Origin: Chitinophaga nivalis
GTDB taxonomy: Bacteria; Bacteroidota; Bacteroidia; Chitinophagales; Chitinophagaceae
Length of the DNA: 64,000 nucleotides
Reading direction: 5' to 3'
Assembly (NCBI RefSeq): GCF_025989125.1
Contig: NZ_JAPDNR010000001.1
Span: 2,462,301 to 2,526,300, forward strand
Shown piece after piece: positions 27,257 through 35,770 of the stretch. The notes beneath the pieces were generated by a model. It ran no database searches. It worked only from the letters and a program-made list of their open reading frames with translations, and had not been told where the DNA came from. The number at the start of each line of letters is the position of its first letter. Position 1 is the first letter of the stretch. The translations under genes and the position numbers were made by a program.

Positions 27257-28240
27257 ATGCGTCAGATAGCTTTCAGACAAGCCTTAAGAGAAGCCCTGCA
27301 GGAGGAATTTCGCCGTGATGAACGGGTGTTCCTTATGGGGGAGGAAGTAGCCGAATACAATGGTGCTTATAAAGTGAGCCAGGGAATGCTGGATGAGTTT
27401 GGTCCAAAACGTGTTATTGACACGCCGATTGCAGAACTTGGGTTTGCTGCCATTGGAGTAGGTGCTGCTCAGAATGGCCTGCGTCCTGTGGTGGAGTTCA
27501 TGACCTGGAACTTCGCGGTACTCGCACTGGATCAGATCCTCAATACCGCTTCCAAAATGTTGGCCATGAGTGGTGGCCAGGTAGGTTGCCCGATCGTTTT
27601 CCGTGGACCTAACGGTTCTGCCGGACAGCTGGGAGCGCAACACTCTACTGCATTCGAAAGTTACTATGCCAATATTCCGGGCCTGAAAGTAGTATCTGTT
27701 TCCAATCCTTATGATGCAAAAGGTTTGCTCAAAGCGGCTATCCGCGACGACGATCCGGTTGTTTTCATGGAAAGTGAACTGATGTACGGCGACATGGGCG
27801 AAGTACCGGAAGAAGAATACATCATTCCGATTGGTAAAGCTGATATCAAACGTGCTGGTAAAGATGTGACCATCGTATCTTTCAACAAAATGATGAAAGT
27901 TGCGCTGGGTGCTGCAGAAGAACTGGCAAAAGAAGGTATCGAAGCGGAAGTAATTGACCTGCGTACGATTCGTCCGCTGGATTGGTTTACCATCCTGGAA
28001 TCTGTAAAGAAAACCAACCGCCTGGTAATCGTGGAAGAGCAGTGGCCATTCGCCAGCATCTCTTCTGAGATTTCCTACCGTATCCAGAAAGAAGGTTTCG
28101 ACTACCTGGATGCACCGATTCGTCGTATTACAGCGATCGATGCGCCTATGCACTATGCGCCTAACCTGGTGAAAATGTACCTGCCGGATGTGGAGCGTAC
28201 TGTGAAACTGGTGAAGGAAGTAATGTACATGAAGAAATAA
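27257..28240 (+). CDS. pdhB: Pyruvate dehydrogenase E1 component, beta subunit
   Basis: A 327-residue beta chain of the thiamine-diphosphate E1 enzyme that decarboxylates pyruvate for the pyruvate dehydrogenase complex. Family motifs are MGEEVAEYNGAYKVS (the Glu that activates ThDP), DTPIAELGFAAIGVGAA, the GPNGSAGQLGAQHS region, and IRPLDWFTILESVKKT near the C-terminus. The gene is monocistronic, with its own promoter and terminator; the alpha subunit and E2 genes are not in the window. A branched-chain 2-oxoacid substrate is possible but less likely from the overall sequence. Confidence 0.93.
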   Translation: MRQIAFRQALREALQEEFRRDERVFLMGEEVAEYNGAYKVSQGMLDEFGPKRVIDTPIAELGFAAIGVGAAQNGLRPVVEFMTWNFAVLALDQILNTASKMLAMSGGQVGCPIVFRGPNGSAGQLGAQHSTAFESYYANIPGLKVVSVSNPYDAKGLLKAAIRDDDPVVFMESELMYGDMGEVPEEEYIIPIGKADIKRAGKDVTIVSFNKMMKVALGAAEELAKEGIEAEVIDLRTIRPLDWFTILESVKKTNRLVIVEEQWPFASISSEISYRIQKEGFDYLDAPIRRITAIDAPMHYAPNLVKMYLPDVERTVKLVKEVMYMKK

Positions 28241-28260
28241 GCCAACGGCTTAAAACATAT

Positions 28261-28296
28261 AAAAGGCAGCGGAAACATCTGTTTCCGCTGCCTTTT
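28261..28296. terminator. Bidirectional terminator between pdhB and cysM
   Basis: A perfect 16-bp stem (AAAAGGCAGCGGAAAC and its complement) with a 4-nt loop lies between two convergent genes. The terminal A/T runs serve both strands. Confidence 0.9.
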
Positions 28297-28316
28297 GCTA
28301 TATAAAGAGGTTGTTT

Positions 28317-29198
28317 TTACAAAAACAGGTCGCTGGACAGGTAACGGTCGCCCCGGTCGCAGATGATACTAACGATTACGCCGCTACGTAATTCCTGTGA
28401 GATCTTCACCGCCGCCGCGATGGCGCCGCCACTGCTCATCCCGCAGAATACGGCTTCCTCTTTGGCCAGTCGTTTGGTCATGATCCGGGCTTCTTCTTCC
28501 GAAATATCCATAATCCGGTCTACCCGGGGTCTTTCAAATATTTTAGGCAGATAAGCCTCCGGCCATTTCCGGATACCGGGAATTTTTGAGCCATCGGTAG
28601 GCTGGCAGCCTACAATCTGCACATCCGCATTTTGTTCCTTTAAATAGCGCGATACGCCCATGATGGTACCGGTGGTACCCATGGCACTGACAAAGTGCGT
28701 AACGCCGCCATTGGTATCCCGCCAGATTTCAGGGCCGGTGGTTTTGTAGTGCATGCCGTAGTTGTCGGGGTTGGCAAACTGGTTCAGCATGAAGTAGCCG
28801 CCTTCCGCTACGCGGGCATTGGCATAATCGATGGCGCCCTCCATGGATTGTTCCTTGGGGGTAAGTATCACTTTAGCGCCGTAAGCTTCCATGGTCAGTA
28901 CCCTTTCCTGGGTGGAATCTGCCGGCATAACCAGCTCTATTTCCAGCTGAAACAGGTTGGCAATCATGGCCAGCGCAATGCCGGTATTACCACTGGTTGC
29001 TTCGATCAGTTTGATGCCGGGTTGTATATCGCCCCTGTCCAGCGCGCCTTTGATCATGCCGTAGGCGGCCCGGTCTTTCACACTGCCACCTGGGTTGGTG
29101 CCTTCCAGTTTGGCATATATCGTTACATCCGGATTAACGGTTACATGTTTGAGTTCGACCATAGGCGTGTTGCCTACCAGGTCTAAAATTGAAGCCAT
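28317..29198 (-). CDS. cysM: O-acetylserine sulfhydrylase / cysteine synthase B type
   Basis: A 293-residue PLP enzyme that makes cysteine from O-acetylserine and sulfide (or thiosulfate). The PLP lysine is in NPGGSVKDRAA, the substrate loop is EATSGNTGIALA, the phosphate-binding loop is MGTTGTIMG, and the C-terminal ICDRGDRYLSSDLF is the CysM-like form. The serine acetyltransferase gene lies 98 bp upstream on the same strand, so both steps of cysteine synthesis are encoded together and are probably co-transcribed. CysM rather than CysK is favoured by the short length and the C-terminus. Confidence 0.93.
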   Translation of the reverse strand: MASILDLVGNTPMVELKHVTVNPDVTIYAKLEGTNPGGSVKDRAAYGMIKGALDRGDIQPGIKLIEATSGNTGIALAMIANLFQLEIELVMPADSTQERVLTMEAYGAKVILTPKEQSMEGAIDYANARVAEGGYFMLNQFANPDNYGMHYKTTGPEIWRDTNGGVTHFVSAMGTTGTIMGVSRYLKEQNADVQIVGCQPTDGSKIPGIRKWPEAYLPKIFERPRVDRIMDISEEEARIMTKRLAKEEAVFCGMSSGGAIAAAVKISQELRSGVIVSIICDRGDRYLSSDLFL

Positions 29199-29296
29199 GG
29201 TGAAGATTTTTTACGAACCAGCATGTCCGGTTGGCATACGGAAGGAACCTGCGCCGCCTGTTTTTCGCAAGCGGGTTTGTCCCTGGTAAACCCCGG

Positions 29297-30106
29297 CTAT
29301 TCCTGGGTGGTTTCTGAAAATTTATGTTCCGCTTTATAATAAATCCTTGAAAACGGGGGCACGCTTTTAATCACCCACACATTCCCGCCCACGATGCTAT
29401 GATGCCCGATGGTAGTGTCGCCGCCGAGTATGGTGGCGCCGGCATAGATAACCACGTGTTCTTCTATGGTCGGATGCCGTTTGCTGCGGGCCATCGTTTT
29501 TTCTATACTGAGCGCGCCCAGTGTAACGCCCTGATACAGCTTCACGTGCGGTCCTATCACACAGGTTTCCCCGATCACTATGCCGGAGCCGTGGTCAATA
29601 CAGAACCAGGGTGAAATAGTGGCGCCAGGGTGTATGTCGATGCCTGTGCGGGCATGTGCCAGTTCCGTGATCATCCGGGGCAGTAAAGGTATTTTCAGCT
29701 CATACAGGGCATGTGCCACCCGGTAAAACGCAATGGCATAAAACCCCGGATAGGAACGGATGACCTCATACATACAGGTAGCTGCCGGGTCGCCCTGATA
29801 AATGGCTTCTGCATCTTTCGTCAGTTCATCATAGATCAGGGGAACCTGCGCCATAAAAGCCTTGCTGATGCTGGCGGCGTCGGTGGGTAACTGGTGGTTC
29901 ATCGGCTGCAGTAATTGTTGCAGCTGCAGCTCCAGTAAGATGGCATACTGCTCCAATACCGGATCGGCCATTACCTGGCCGGTATGTTCAGGAAATAACC
30001 AATTAATCAGGTTGGAGGCAAATTCATTGACTGCTCCGGTAGCCGGAAACGCATTTGCCGCCGCTAATTGGTGTCTCCGCTTTAGTTCTTCCAGAAAATC
30101 ATTCAT
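29297..30106 (-). CDS. cysE: Serine O-acetyltransferase
   Basis: A 269-residue left-handed beta-helix acyltransferase that forms O-acetylserine from serine and acetyl-CoA. An N-terminal helical domain (about 1-140) precedes hexapeptide repeats (about 150-250) with TGIDIHPGATISPWFCIDHG and GETCVIGPHVKLYQGVTLGA, which contain the active-site Asp-His pair. This form resembles the EpsC/SAT subgroup. It supplies substrate to the CysM encoded downstream. Its upstream region holds a plausible promoter with a 62-nt leader. Confidence 0.94.
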   Translation of the reverse strand: MNDFLEELKRRHQLAAANAFPATGAVNEFASNLINWLFPEHTGQVMADPVLEQYAILLELQLQQLLQPMNHQLPTDAASISKAFMAQVPLIYDELTKDAEAIYQGDPAATCMYEVIRSYPGFYAIAFYRVAHALYELKIPLLPRMITELAHARTGIDIHPGATISPWFCIDHGSGIVIGETCVIGPHVKLYQGVTLGALSIEKTMARSKRHPTIEEHVVIYAGATILGGDTTIGHHSIVGGNVWVIKSVPPFSRIYYKAEHKFSETTQE

Positions 30107-30168
30107 ATGCGGATGGAATTACAGATATCAGATCGCTTGTATAAAAGATAATTTACACATAAATCCTG

Positions 30169-30201
30169 TAAAGTTAGTAGACTAATGATGATTTAGCAAA
30201 A
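30169..30201 (-). promoter_or_regulatory. Candidate promoter of the serine acetyltransferase-cysM operon
   Basis: On the minus strand, TTTTG (30201-30197), a 20-nt spacer and TAACTTTA (30176-30169) match the -33/-7 consensus with one mismatch in the last base of the -7 box. Confidence 0.45.
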
Positions 30202-30226
30202 CCTGCAGGTCTGGTCCCGGAATTAT

Positions 30227-30781
30227 TTATTTATTTTCCGCCACCGCCCACGCATAGGCGCCTTCCATGATAATATCAAATACGGGGTCCTTTATATCAT
30301 AATATGCATCGGCGTTATCAGGGAAATACCGGGCCAGTTGCTGTTTGATCTCACCGTATGCTTTGGCGGCATAAGGATGCGACCTGAGATAGTCGCGGCA
30401 CAGCAGGGGATAACGCTGATTGAATGTACCGGTCACCCGTATATGTAAATTTACACTTCTTTCCGTTTTACGGTAAAATTGCTTTTTTAAATCGGCTTCC
30501 GGCAGGTCATCCCTGCCCGGTGGCCGGTGGTCGCCGGTAATGTGCCACAGGCGTTCAAAGCCCAGCTGGGGCAGTTGGGCGAGTGCCGGTTCTTCCAGCG
30601 ATGCCACGGTTACCTGAATGTCAATCACATCTTTGGCAGCCAGGCCAGGTACGCTGGTGGAGCCAATATGATCGATGGCCAGGGCGGCGGGCCCCAGGAG
30701 GGTCTGTAATTGTTGCGCGATGGTGCGGAATTCCTCCGGCCATTCCGGCCGGTAGGGTACAATGGTAATGAGAGCCTGCAT
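30227..30781 (-). CDS. GrpB/UPF0157-family nucleotidyltransferase-fold protein
   Basis: A 184-residue cytoplasmic protein of the GrpB (UPF0157) family. It opens with IVPYRPEWPEEF and contains the hallmark IDHIGSTSVPGLAAKDVIDI, then LHIRVTG and the C-terminal RDYLRSHPYAAKAYGEIK. The fold is related to nucleotidyltransferases; the activity of most members is unknown, and some have been linked to coenzyme or nucleotide modification. It is monocistronic and divergent from the response regulator gene. Confidence 0.9.
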   Translation of the reverse strand: MQALITIVPYRPEWPEEFRTIAQQLQTLLGPAALAIDHIGSTSVPGLAAKDVIDIQVTVASLEEPALAQLPQLGFERLWHITGDHRPPGRDDLPEADLKKQFYRKTERSVNLHIRVTGTFNQRYPLLCRDYLRSHPYAAKAYGEIKQQLARYFPDNADAYYDIKDPVFDIIMEGAYAWAVAENK

Positions 30782-30828
30782 ATGAAATAATGATCGTAGA
30801 TATCCCGCAATTATAACTGATTAATCTT

Positions 30829-30836
30829 TATTTTTG
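30829..30836 (+). promoter_or_regulatory. -7 promoter element of the sigma-54 activator gene
   Basis: TATTTTTG exactly matches TAnnTTTG, 54 nt before the ATG at 30891. No -33 TTG is seen at the usual distance. Confidence 0.45.
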
Positions 30837-30890
30837 ACCGCTGTATAATAATCGGCCTGCGCCGGAGAATGCAAAATCTTTAAACTTACT

Positions 30891-32075
30891 ATGGCTAACA
30901 TTTTAATAATAGATGACGAAAAAAGTATCCGTAAAACCCTGACTGAGATCCTGAGTTATGAGGGATACAAAGTAGAAGAGGCAGCGGATGGGATGGAAGG
31001 GTTTAAAATGTTCCAGGCAAAGGCATACGATGCCGTATTATGCGATATCAAAATGCCTAAAATGGACGGACTGGAATTCCTGGAAAAAGCCAGGGAAGTA
31101 AATCCTGATGTGCCCATTGTGATGGTTTCCGGTCACGGTAACATTGATACAGCGGTAGATGCGGTGAAAAAAGGAGCCTATGATTATATCTCCAAACCAC
31201 CGGATCTGAACCGTTTGCTCATTACCCTGCGTAATGCAATGGATAAAACAACCCTGGTCACTGAAACCAAAACCCTGCGCCGTAAGGTGAACAAGGTGCC
31301 GGAAATGATCGGGAGTTCTGCTTCTATCCTGAAAATCAAAGAAACCATCGAAAAGGTAGCGCCTACAGACGCCCGCGTACTGATTACCGGTGAAAACGGT
31401 GTTGGTAAGGAACTGGTGGCCCGCTGGCTGCATGAACGCAGCAACCGCGCCGCTGCTCCGCTGGTGGAAGTCAACTGCGCAGCTATCCCCAGTGAACTGA
31501 TAGAAAGTGAACTGTTTGGCCACGAAAAAGGTTCCTTTACCTCTGCGGTAAAACAACGCATTGGTAAATTCGAACAGGCCAGCGGCGGTACCCTTTTCCT
31601 GGATGAAATCGGGGATATGAGCCTCAGTGCGCAGGCCAAAGTGCTGCGCGCCCTGCAGGAAGGAAAAATCACCCGGGTGGGCGGCGATAAGGAAATCAGT
31701 GTAGATGTACGTGTCATTGCTGCTACCAATAAAGACCTGCTGAAAGAAGTGGAAGATAAAAACTTCCGTCTCGACCTTTATCACCGGTTAAGCGTTATCC
31801 TCATTCACGTGGCTGCACTCAACGACCGCCGTGAAGACGTACCTTTGCTGGTAGATAGCTTCCTGGACAGCGTTTGCAGTGACTATGGCATTGCCCGTAA
31901 AGGCATCGATAAAGAGGCCATGAAAGCTTTGCAGCAACACAACTGGACGGGTAATATCCGGGAACTGCGGAACGTGGTGGAAAGACTGATCATCCTGTCT
32001 GGTAAAACCATTTCAGCAGAAGATGTAGACGATTTTGTGGTACCTAACCGCGATAAGAAGAAAGTAAGCTCTTAA
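30891..32075 (+). CDS. Sigma-54-dependent response regulator lacking a DNA-binding domain
   Basis: A 394-residue NtrC-class regulator. The receiver domain (about 1-120) has the acidic pair Asp8/Asp9, phospho-acceptor Asp52 (LCDIKMPKMDG) and Lys in ISKPP. The AAA+ sigma-54 interaction domain (about 140-370) has Walker A GENGVGKE (167-174), LFLDEIGDMSL as Walker B, and the sigma-54 contact loop GSFTSA (214-219) where most members have GAFTGA. The protein ends about 20 residues after the AAA+ lid (ISAEDVDDFVVPNRD), so the usual Fis-type helix-turn-helix is absent. Such activators can work from solution. No histidine kinase gene is adjacent. A hydrolase gene follows after 8 bp. Confidence 0.93.
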   Translation: MANILIIDDEKSIRKTLTEILSYEGYKVEEAADGMEGFKMFQAKAYDAVLCDIKMPKMDGLEFLEKAREVNPDVPIVMVSGHGNIDTAVDAVKKGAYDYISKPPDLNRLLITLRNAMDKTTLVTETKTLRRKVNKVPEMIGSSASILKIKETIEKVAPTDARVLITGENGVGKELVARWLHERSNRAAAPLVEVNCAAIPSELIESELFGHEKGSFTSAVKQRIGKFEQASGGTLFLDEIGDMSLSAQAKVLRALQEGKITRVGGDKEISVDVRVIAATNKDLLKEVEDKNFRLDLYHRLSVILIHVAALNDRREDVPLLVDSFLDSVCSDYGIARKGIDKEAMKALQQHNWTGNIRELRNVVERLIILSGKTISAEDVDDFVVPNRDKKKVSS

Positions 32076-32083
32076 TCAGCTAT

Positions 32084-32734
32084 ATGCAAAAACACCTGTA
32101 TCTTATTAGTGGACTGGGAGCCGATGAGCGCATTTTTAACAACCTGCGCTTTCCCGAAAACTACCAGGTGCATTTCCTGCCGTGGATCGCTCCACAGCGG
32201 GAGGATGAGCCCATCAGCAGTTATGCTGCCCGCATGGCGGCCGGTATTACGGTTGATGGGCCTGTCATTTTGTTTGGCGTATCCTTCGGCGGCATTATGA
32301 GCCTGGAAATAGCCAGGCACCGGCCAGTAGAAAAGAATATCCTTGTATCTACCATTAAGCTGTCCGGCGAAAAGCCACCTTACTACAAATGGGCCCGGAA
32401 ACTGGGCCTGCACCGGCTGCCAGACCGGCTGCTGTACCAGCATAGAAGCCTGGTGGTAAAACGATTCCTCAACATCGAAACGGAAGCCGAAATGCAGCTG
32501 CTCACGGAGTACCTGTCCAAACGCGACTATACTTATCTTCGATGGGCTGTTAATGCCGTACTGCACTGGGAAAATGAGGTACTGCCGGAAGATGTGCTAC
32601 ACATCCACGGCGCCAAAGACATGACTTTCCCGGTCAGGTATGTGAAACCTACGCATGTGATTCCGGATGGCGGGCACTTCATGGTGCTGAACCGGGCGGC
32701 CGCTATCAACGAAATCCTCGCAGCCAGCCTGTAG
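32084..32734 (+). CDS. Alpha/beta-hydrolase-fold protein
   Basis: A 216-residue serine-hydrolase-like protein. The N-terminus (LISGLGADERIF) gives the first strand and oxyanion loop, the nucleophile elbow is FGVSFGGIMS, the acid is probably the Asp in HIHGAKDMTFP, and the catalytic His is in PDGGHFMVLN. No signal peptide is present, so it should be cytoplasmic. It starts 8 bp after the sigma-54 activator gene and is very likely co-transcribed with it. The substrate is unknown; esterase or lipase-like chemistry is the default expectation. Confidence 0.85.
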   Translation: MQKHLYLISGLGADERIFNNLRFPENYQVHFLPWIAPQREDEPISSYAARMAAGITVDGPVILFGVSFGGIMSLEIARHRPVEKNILVSTIKLSGEKPPYYKWARKLGLHRLPDRLLYQHRSLVVKRFLNIETEAEMQLLTEYLSKRDYTYLRWAVNAVLHWENEVLPEDVLHIHGAKDMTFPVRYVKPTHVIPDGGHFMVLNRAAAINEILAASL

Positions 32735-32902
32735 GAGAGCGGCTGCTGGCCTGTTACCACAAGAAATCAACATCTTCCCCCATAAAATTCCTGGTTTTTC
32801 AGCCCGGGTATTGTAATATTGTAAAAATAGATAATAGGTAATCTTAAGCTATTTTTAAGAAAACTTTTGTGCAGGAAAAGCAATACCCTGCCAACAGAAT
32901 AT

Positions 32903-32910
32903 TATATTTG
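32903..32910 (+). promoter_or_regulatory. -7 promoter element of lepB
   Basis: TATATTTG exactly matches TAnnTTTG, 30 nt before the lepB ATG. The -33 position lacks a clear TTG. Confidence 0.5.
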
Positions 32911-32940
32911 CCTTTTTAAGCATCTAATAAGCGCAACTGA

Positions 32941-34131
32941 ATGAACCTGGCATTTTGGAAAAAAAATAAAGACAATCAGCCAAAGAAAAAGAAATCTACG
33001 GCACGGGAATGGTTAGACGCTGGTATCTTCGCTATTATAGCAGCCACGCTTATCCGCACATTTATTTTTGAGGCTTATACGATCCCTACGCCTTCCATGG
33101 AAAAAACCTTACTGGTAAACGATTTCCTGTTTGTGAGCAAGGTAAGTTACGGACCTCGTATTCCTATGACGCCGCTGGCGGTTCCTTTTGTGCACCACAC
33201 CCTTCCTTTTACGGAATCGGCCAAAGCTTATTCAGAAGCGGTACAATGGAAATACAAACGTTTACCCGGGTTTTCTGATATCAAACGCTATGATGTAGTG
33301 GTATTCAACTTCCCCGAAGGCGATACGGTAGCTATTGGCTCTGCTGATCCCAGCTATTATAATTCTGTAAGACAAAACGGCTGGCAGGCAGTTAACAACT
33401 CCTTTAAAATTATTCACCGCCCGGTAGATAAACGGGAAAACTATATTAAGCGTTGTATGGCGGAAGCCGGCGACACGCTGCAGATCATTCATGGCGCGGT
33501 ATATGTAAACGGCCAACCAGCGCCGGTACCTGCCGGCAGCCAGCATAAATATGTGGTAGAAACCACCGGCGATCAGCTGAATGGCAGCCGGTTGGAAGAA
33601 CTGGGAATTTCTGCCTTACCGGAATTTGCGTTTGATGGTAACAAATACATCTACAACCTGACACCGGAAAATGCCGCCGCACTGAAACAGTTCCCGATTG
33701 TTAAAAATGTGACTGTGTATGAAGAATCCAATTATGTGGATTTCAACTACAGCAACTTATTCCCGCACGATACCGCCCATTACAAATGGACAGACGAAAA
33801 CTTCGGTCCGCTGTACATTCCTAAGAAAGGCGCTACCGTAAAACTGAACGACAGCAATATTGCGATCTACGACCGTATCATACGGGTGTACGAAGGCAAT
33901 ACCCTGGAAAGAAAAGACGGCCGTTTCGTGATTAACGGACAGGCAACCGACTCCTATACATTCAAAATGAACTATTACTGGATGATGGGGGATAACCGGA
34001 ATAACTCCCTGGATTCCCGTTACTGGGGCTTTGTACCGGAAGATCACGTGGTAGGTAAAGCGTGGCTGATCTGGATGAGCTACGGCGAAGGTGGTATCCG
34101 CTGGGGACGCCTCTTCAGAAATATCCGCTAA
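32941..34131 (+). CDS. lepB: Signal peptidase I
   Basis: A 396-residue inner-membrane serine protease that removes signal peptides from exported proteins. A basic N-terminus precedes one membrane segment (about 24-44), then box B with nucleophile Ser52 (TIPTPSMEKTLL), box D with the general-base Lys170 (NYIKRCMAEAGD), and box E (MMGDNRNNSLDSRYWGFVP). About 130 residues between the catalytic Lys region and box E make it longer than the typical 250-320-residue enzyme, as in other Bacteroidetes. The ATG at 32941 gives the natural N-terminus. With three Sus systems and many lipoproteins nearby, it is simply a housekeeping export gene here. Confidence 0.96.
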   Translation: MNLAFWKKNKDNQPKKKKSTAREWLDAGIFAIIAATLIRTFIFEAYTIPTPSMEKTLLVNDFLFVSKVSYGPRIPMTPLAVPFVHHTLPFTESAKAYSEAVQWKYKRLPGFSDIKRYDVVVFNFPEGDTVAIGSADPSYYNSVRQNGWQAVNNSFKIIHRPVDKRENYIKRCMAEAGDTLQIIHGAVYVNGQPAPVPAGSQHKYVVETTGDQLNGSRLEELGISALPEFAFDGNKYIYNLTPENAAALKQFPIVKNVTVYEESNYVDFNYSNLFPHDTAHYKWTDENFGPLYIPKKGATVKLNDSNIAIYDRIIRVYEGNTLERKDGRFVINGQATDSYTFKMNYYWMMGDNRNNSLDSRYWGFVPEDHVVGKAWLIWMSYGEGGIRWGRLFRNIR

Positions 34132-34162
34132 CCAATGGCAGGAAATATAATTTAAAGTAAAT

Positions 34163-34189
34163 TACGGATCGGCACATTGCCGGTCCGTA
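34163..34189 (+). terminator. Terminator-like hairpin after lepB
   Basis: An 11-bp imperfect stem (TACGGATCGGC with GCCGGTCCGTA) with a 5-nt loop lies 32 bp after the stop. The following GTTGTCTTT is a poor U tract, so termination is uncertain. Confidence 0.4.
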
Positions 34190-34263
34190 GTTGTCTTTAG
34201 CCCCGCAGAAGGGGAGCAAGTTAACCTGAAAGACTATACGTAAGTACCCATTATCTTTTTTAC

Positions 34264-34752
34264 ATGGAAAAACAATTACAACAATTCGAATACCTGGTAT
34301 ATAACGATATTACCGGCCTGGATGAAGCAGATGCCTGGCTGTTGAAAGAAGCCCGTGCCGTGACTGCGCATGCCTATGCCCCTTATTCCCATTTTCAGGT
34401 GGGTGCTATCATGCGCCTGGTGAACGGAGAAATTGTTGCCGGCTCTAACCAGGAAAACGCTTCTTTCCCGATCGGCCTTTGTGCAGAAAGAGTGGCGCTG
34501 GCCAGTGCTGCTTCTGTATATCCGGGTGTAGATATCGAAACCATTGCCATCAGTTATCACAACCTGAATGGCGATAGTTCCCGTCCCATTTCCCCTTGTG
34601 GTATGTGCCGCCAGGCGCTCGCAGAGTATGAGCAGAAACAACAGGCGCCGATCCGGCTGATACTGGGCGGATTAAACGGAAAGGTATATGTGGTGAGCCG
34701 TGCCAATGATCTGTTGCCGCTGTCTTTCTCCGGCGGAGATTTGCAGGGGTAA
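34264..34752 (+). CDS. cdd: Cytidine deaminase
   Basis: A 162-residue zinc enzyme of pyrimidine salvage that deaminates cytidine and deoxycytidine. The catalytic motif is LCAERVAL (zinc Cys and proton-shuttling Glu), and the other zinc ligands are in ISPCGMCRQAL. The N-terminal AYAPYSHFQVGA and the NQENASFP loop bind the nucleoside. The length is that of the homotetrameric form. It lies alone between lepB and a TPR protein gene. No other nucleoside-salvage gene is adjacent. Confidence 0.95.
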   Translation: MEKQLQQFEYLVYNDITGLDEADAWLLKEARAVTAHAYAPYSHFQVGAIMRLVNGEIVAGSNQENASFPIGLCAERVALASAASVYPGVDIETIAISYHNLNGDSSRPISPCGMCRQALAEYEQKQQAPIRLILGGLNGKVYVVSRANDLLPLSFSGGDLQG

Positions 34753-34809
34753 AATTGGCTGGTGATATATTATTATTTTAACGATAGTGTTTATAAATTA
34801 AATATTATA

Positions 34810-34817
34810 TATATTTG
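34810..34817 (+). promoter_or_regulatory. -7 promoter element of the TPR-protein gene
   Basis: TATATTTG exactly matches TAnnTTTG within an AT-rich stretch, 25 nt before the ATG at 34843. This supports the later start over an in-frame upstream one. Confidence 0.5.
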
Positions 34818-34842
34818 TCCGGAAGCCGAAAGACCGCGACGA

Positions 34843-35598
34843 ATGAAAAACCGCCAGCTTATCCTGTTTATTTATTTTCTGATGCAGGTAGCCACTGCCA
34901 ACACGGCATGGGCTACATCGCCTGCTGTATGGTCTAAGGCCAAACGCCTTTACCAGGAAGGATTGGCGTGTAAAAGATCCGGCAAAGAAGCCGAAGCCCG
35001 GCAGTATTTTGTAGCGGCTATCCGGACAGACAGCAGCTTTACTGCTGCGTATAGTGAACTGGGGAGTCTTTATTTTGAGCAGAAAGCATATGCCAACGCA
35101 TTACTGTATACCCGGAAAGCGCAACAACTGGGCGCTGTGAAAACAAGCCGGCTGACAGGTTTCTGCAGTTATTACCTCGGACAGTATGACCAGGCAATGG
35201 AAGCACTGGAGCAGGCGCGTACCGAGGCCCCCGCCGACGTAAGCATCCTGCATCAACTGGCGCTTACCTACGCACAACTGGGCGACTACCGGGCGTGTAT
35301 ACACGCTTGTATGGAATTATTATCGCTGCAGACAGATGCGGGTATTCACTGCCTGTATGAGGTCAGGCGGTATTATCCGAAGGATGAGCAGGTATTATAC
35401 CAGCTGGCGCATGCCTTTTACCGGCAGAGATGTTATGAAGAAGCTGTGGAAGAATGGAAAGAGTTGTTACATTTGCAGCCCAATAATCCTTTTATTATGT
35501 TTATGCTGGGGAAATCGTATATGGGAAAGGGTGATACTGTGAAAGGAACAGCCCTGTGCGATCAGGCATGGATGACAGGAGAAATGAAAAAAACATAA
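34843..35598 (+). CDS. Exported TPR-repeat protein
   Basis: A 251-residue protein with a signal peptide (about 1-24, ending TAWA) and four to five tetratricopeptide repeats covering most of the mature chain, for example EARQYFVAAIRTDSSFTAAY, YDQAMEALEQARTEAP and YEEAVEEWKELLHLQPNNP. It is probably a periplasmic or outer-membrane-associated scaffold. No partner is indicated by neighbours. I chose the ATG at 34843 because it gives a normal signal peptide and follows a promoter element; the earlier frame runs through the promoter. A terminator follows. Confidence 0.82.
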   Translation: MKNRQLILFIYFLMQVATANTAWATSPAVWSKAKRLYQEGLACKRSGKEAEARQYFVAAIRTDSSFTAAYSELGSLYFEQKAYANALLYTRKAQQLGAVKTSRLTGFCSYYLGQYDQAMEALEQARTEAPADVSILHQLALTYAQLGDYRACIHACMELLSLQTDAGIHCLYEVRRYYPKDEQVLYQLAHAFYRQRCYEEAVEEWKELLHLQPNNPFIMFMLGKSYMGKGDTVKGTALCDQAWMTGEMKKT

Positions 35599-35726
35599 CA
35601 CCAGATATTTGCCACAGTGTAGAAGGAAAAAAACGGTGCATCAAGGATAGGCAAGCTCCTTTTTCACTGCGCTGCTTACTGTGGTATTTTCTTCGGCAGT
35701 TTCGGCCACGGCGGCTGTAAGCTGCT

Positions 35727-35762
35727 AACGCTGCGGTCCATCAGGCCCGCAGCGTTTTTTTT
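35727..35762. terminator. Terminator between the TPR gene and argS
   Basis: A 10-bp perfect stem (AACGCTGCGG and complement) with a 10-nt loop is followed by eight T in the plus direction, just before the convergent argS stop. Confidence 0.85.
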
Positions 35763-35770
35763 GCCCCGGA

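Noticed and set aside
27284..28153. A 289-codon minus-strand frame opposite pdhB
   Set aside because: It is fully contained in pdhB; no promoter precedes it and the translation looks random.
31038..31784. Long minus-strand frame opposite the sigma-54 activator gene
   Set aside because: It lies wholly within a clear NtrC-class gene; its translation has no family features and follows from the codon use of the real gene.
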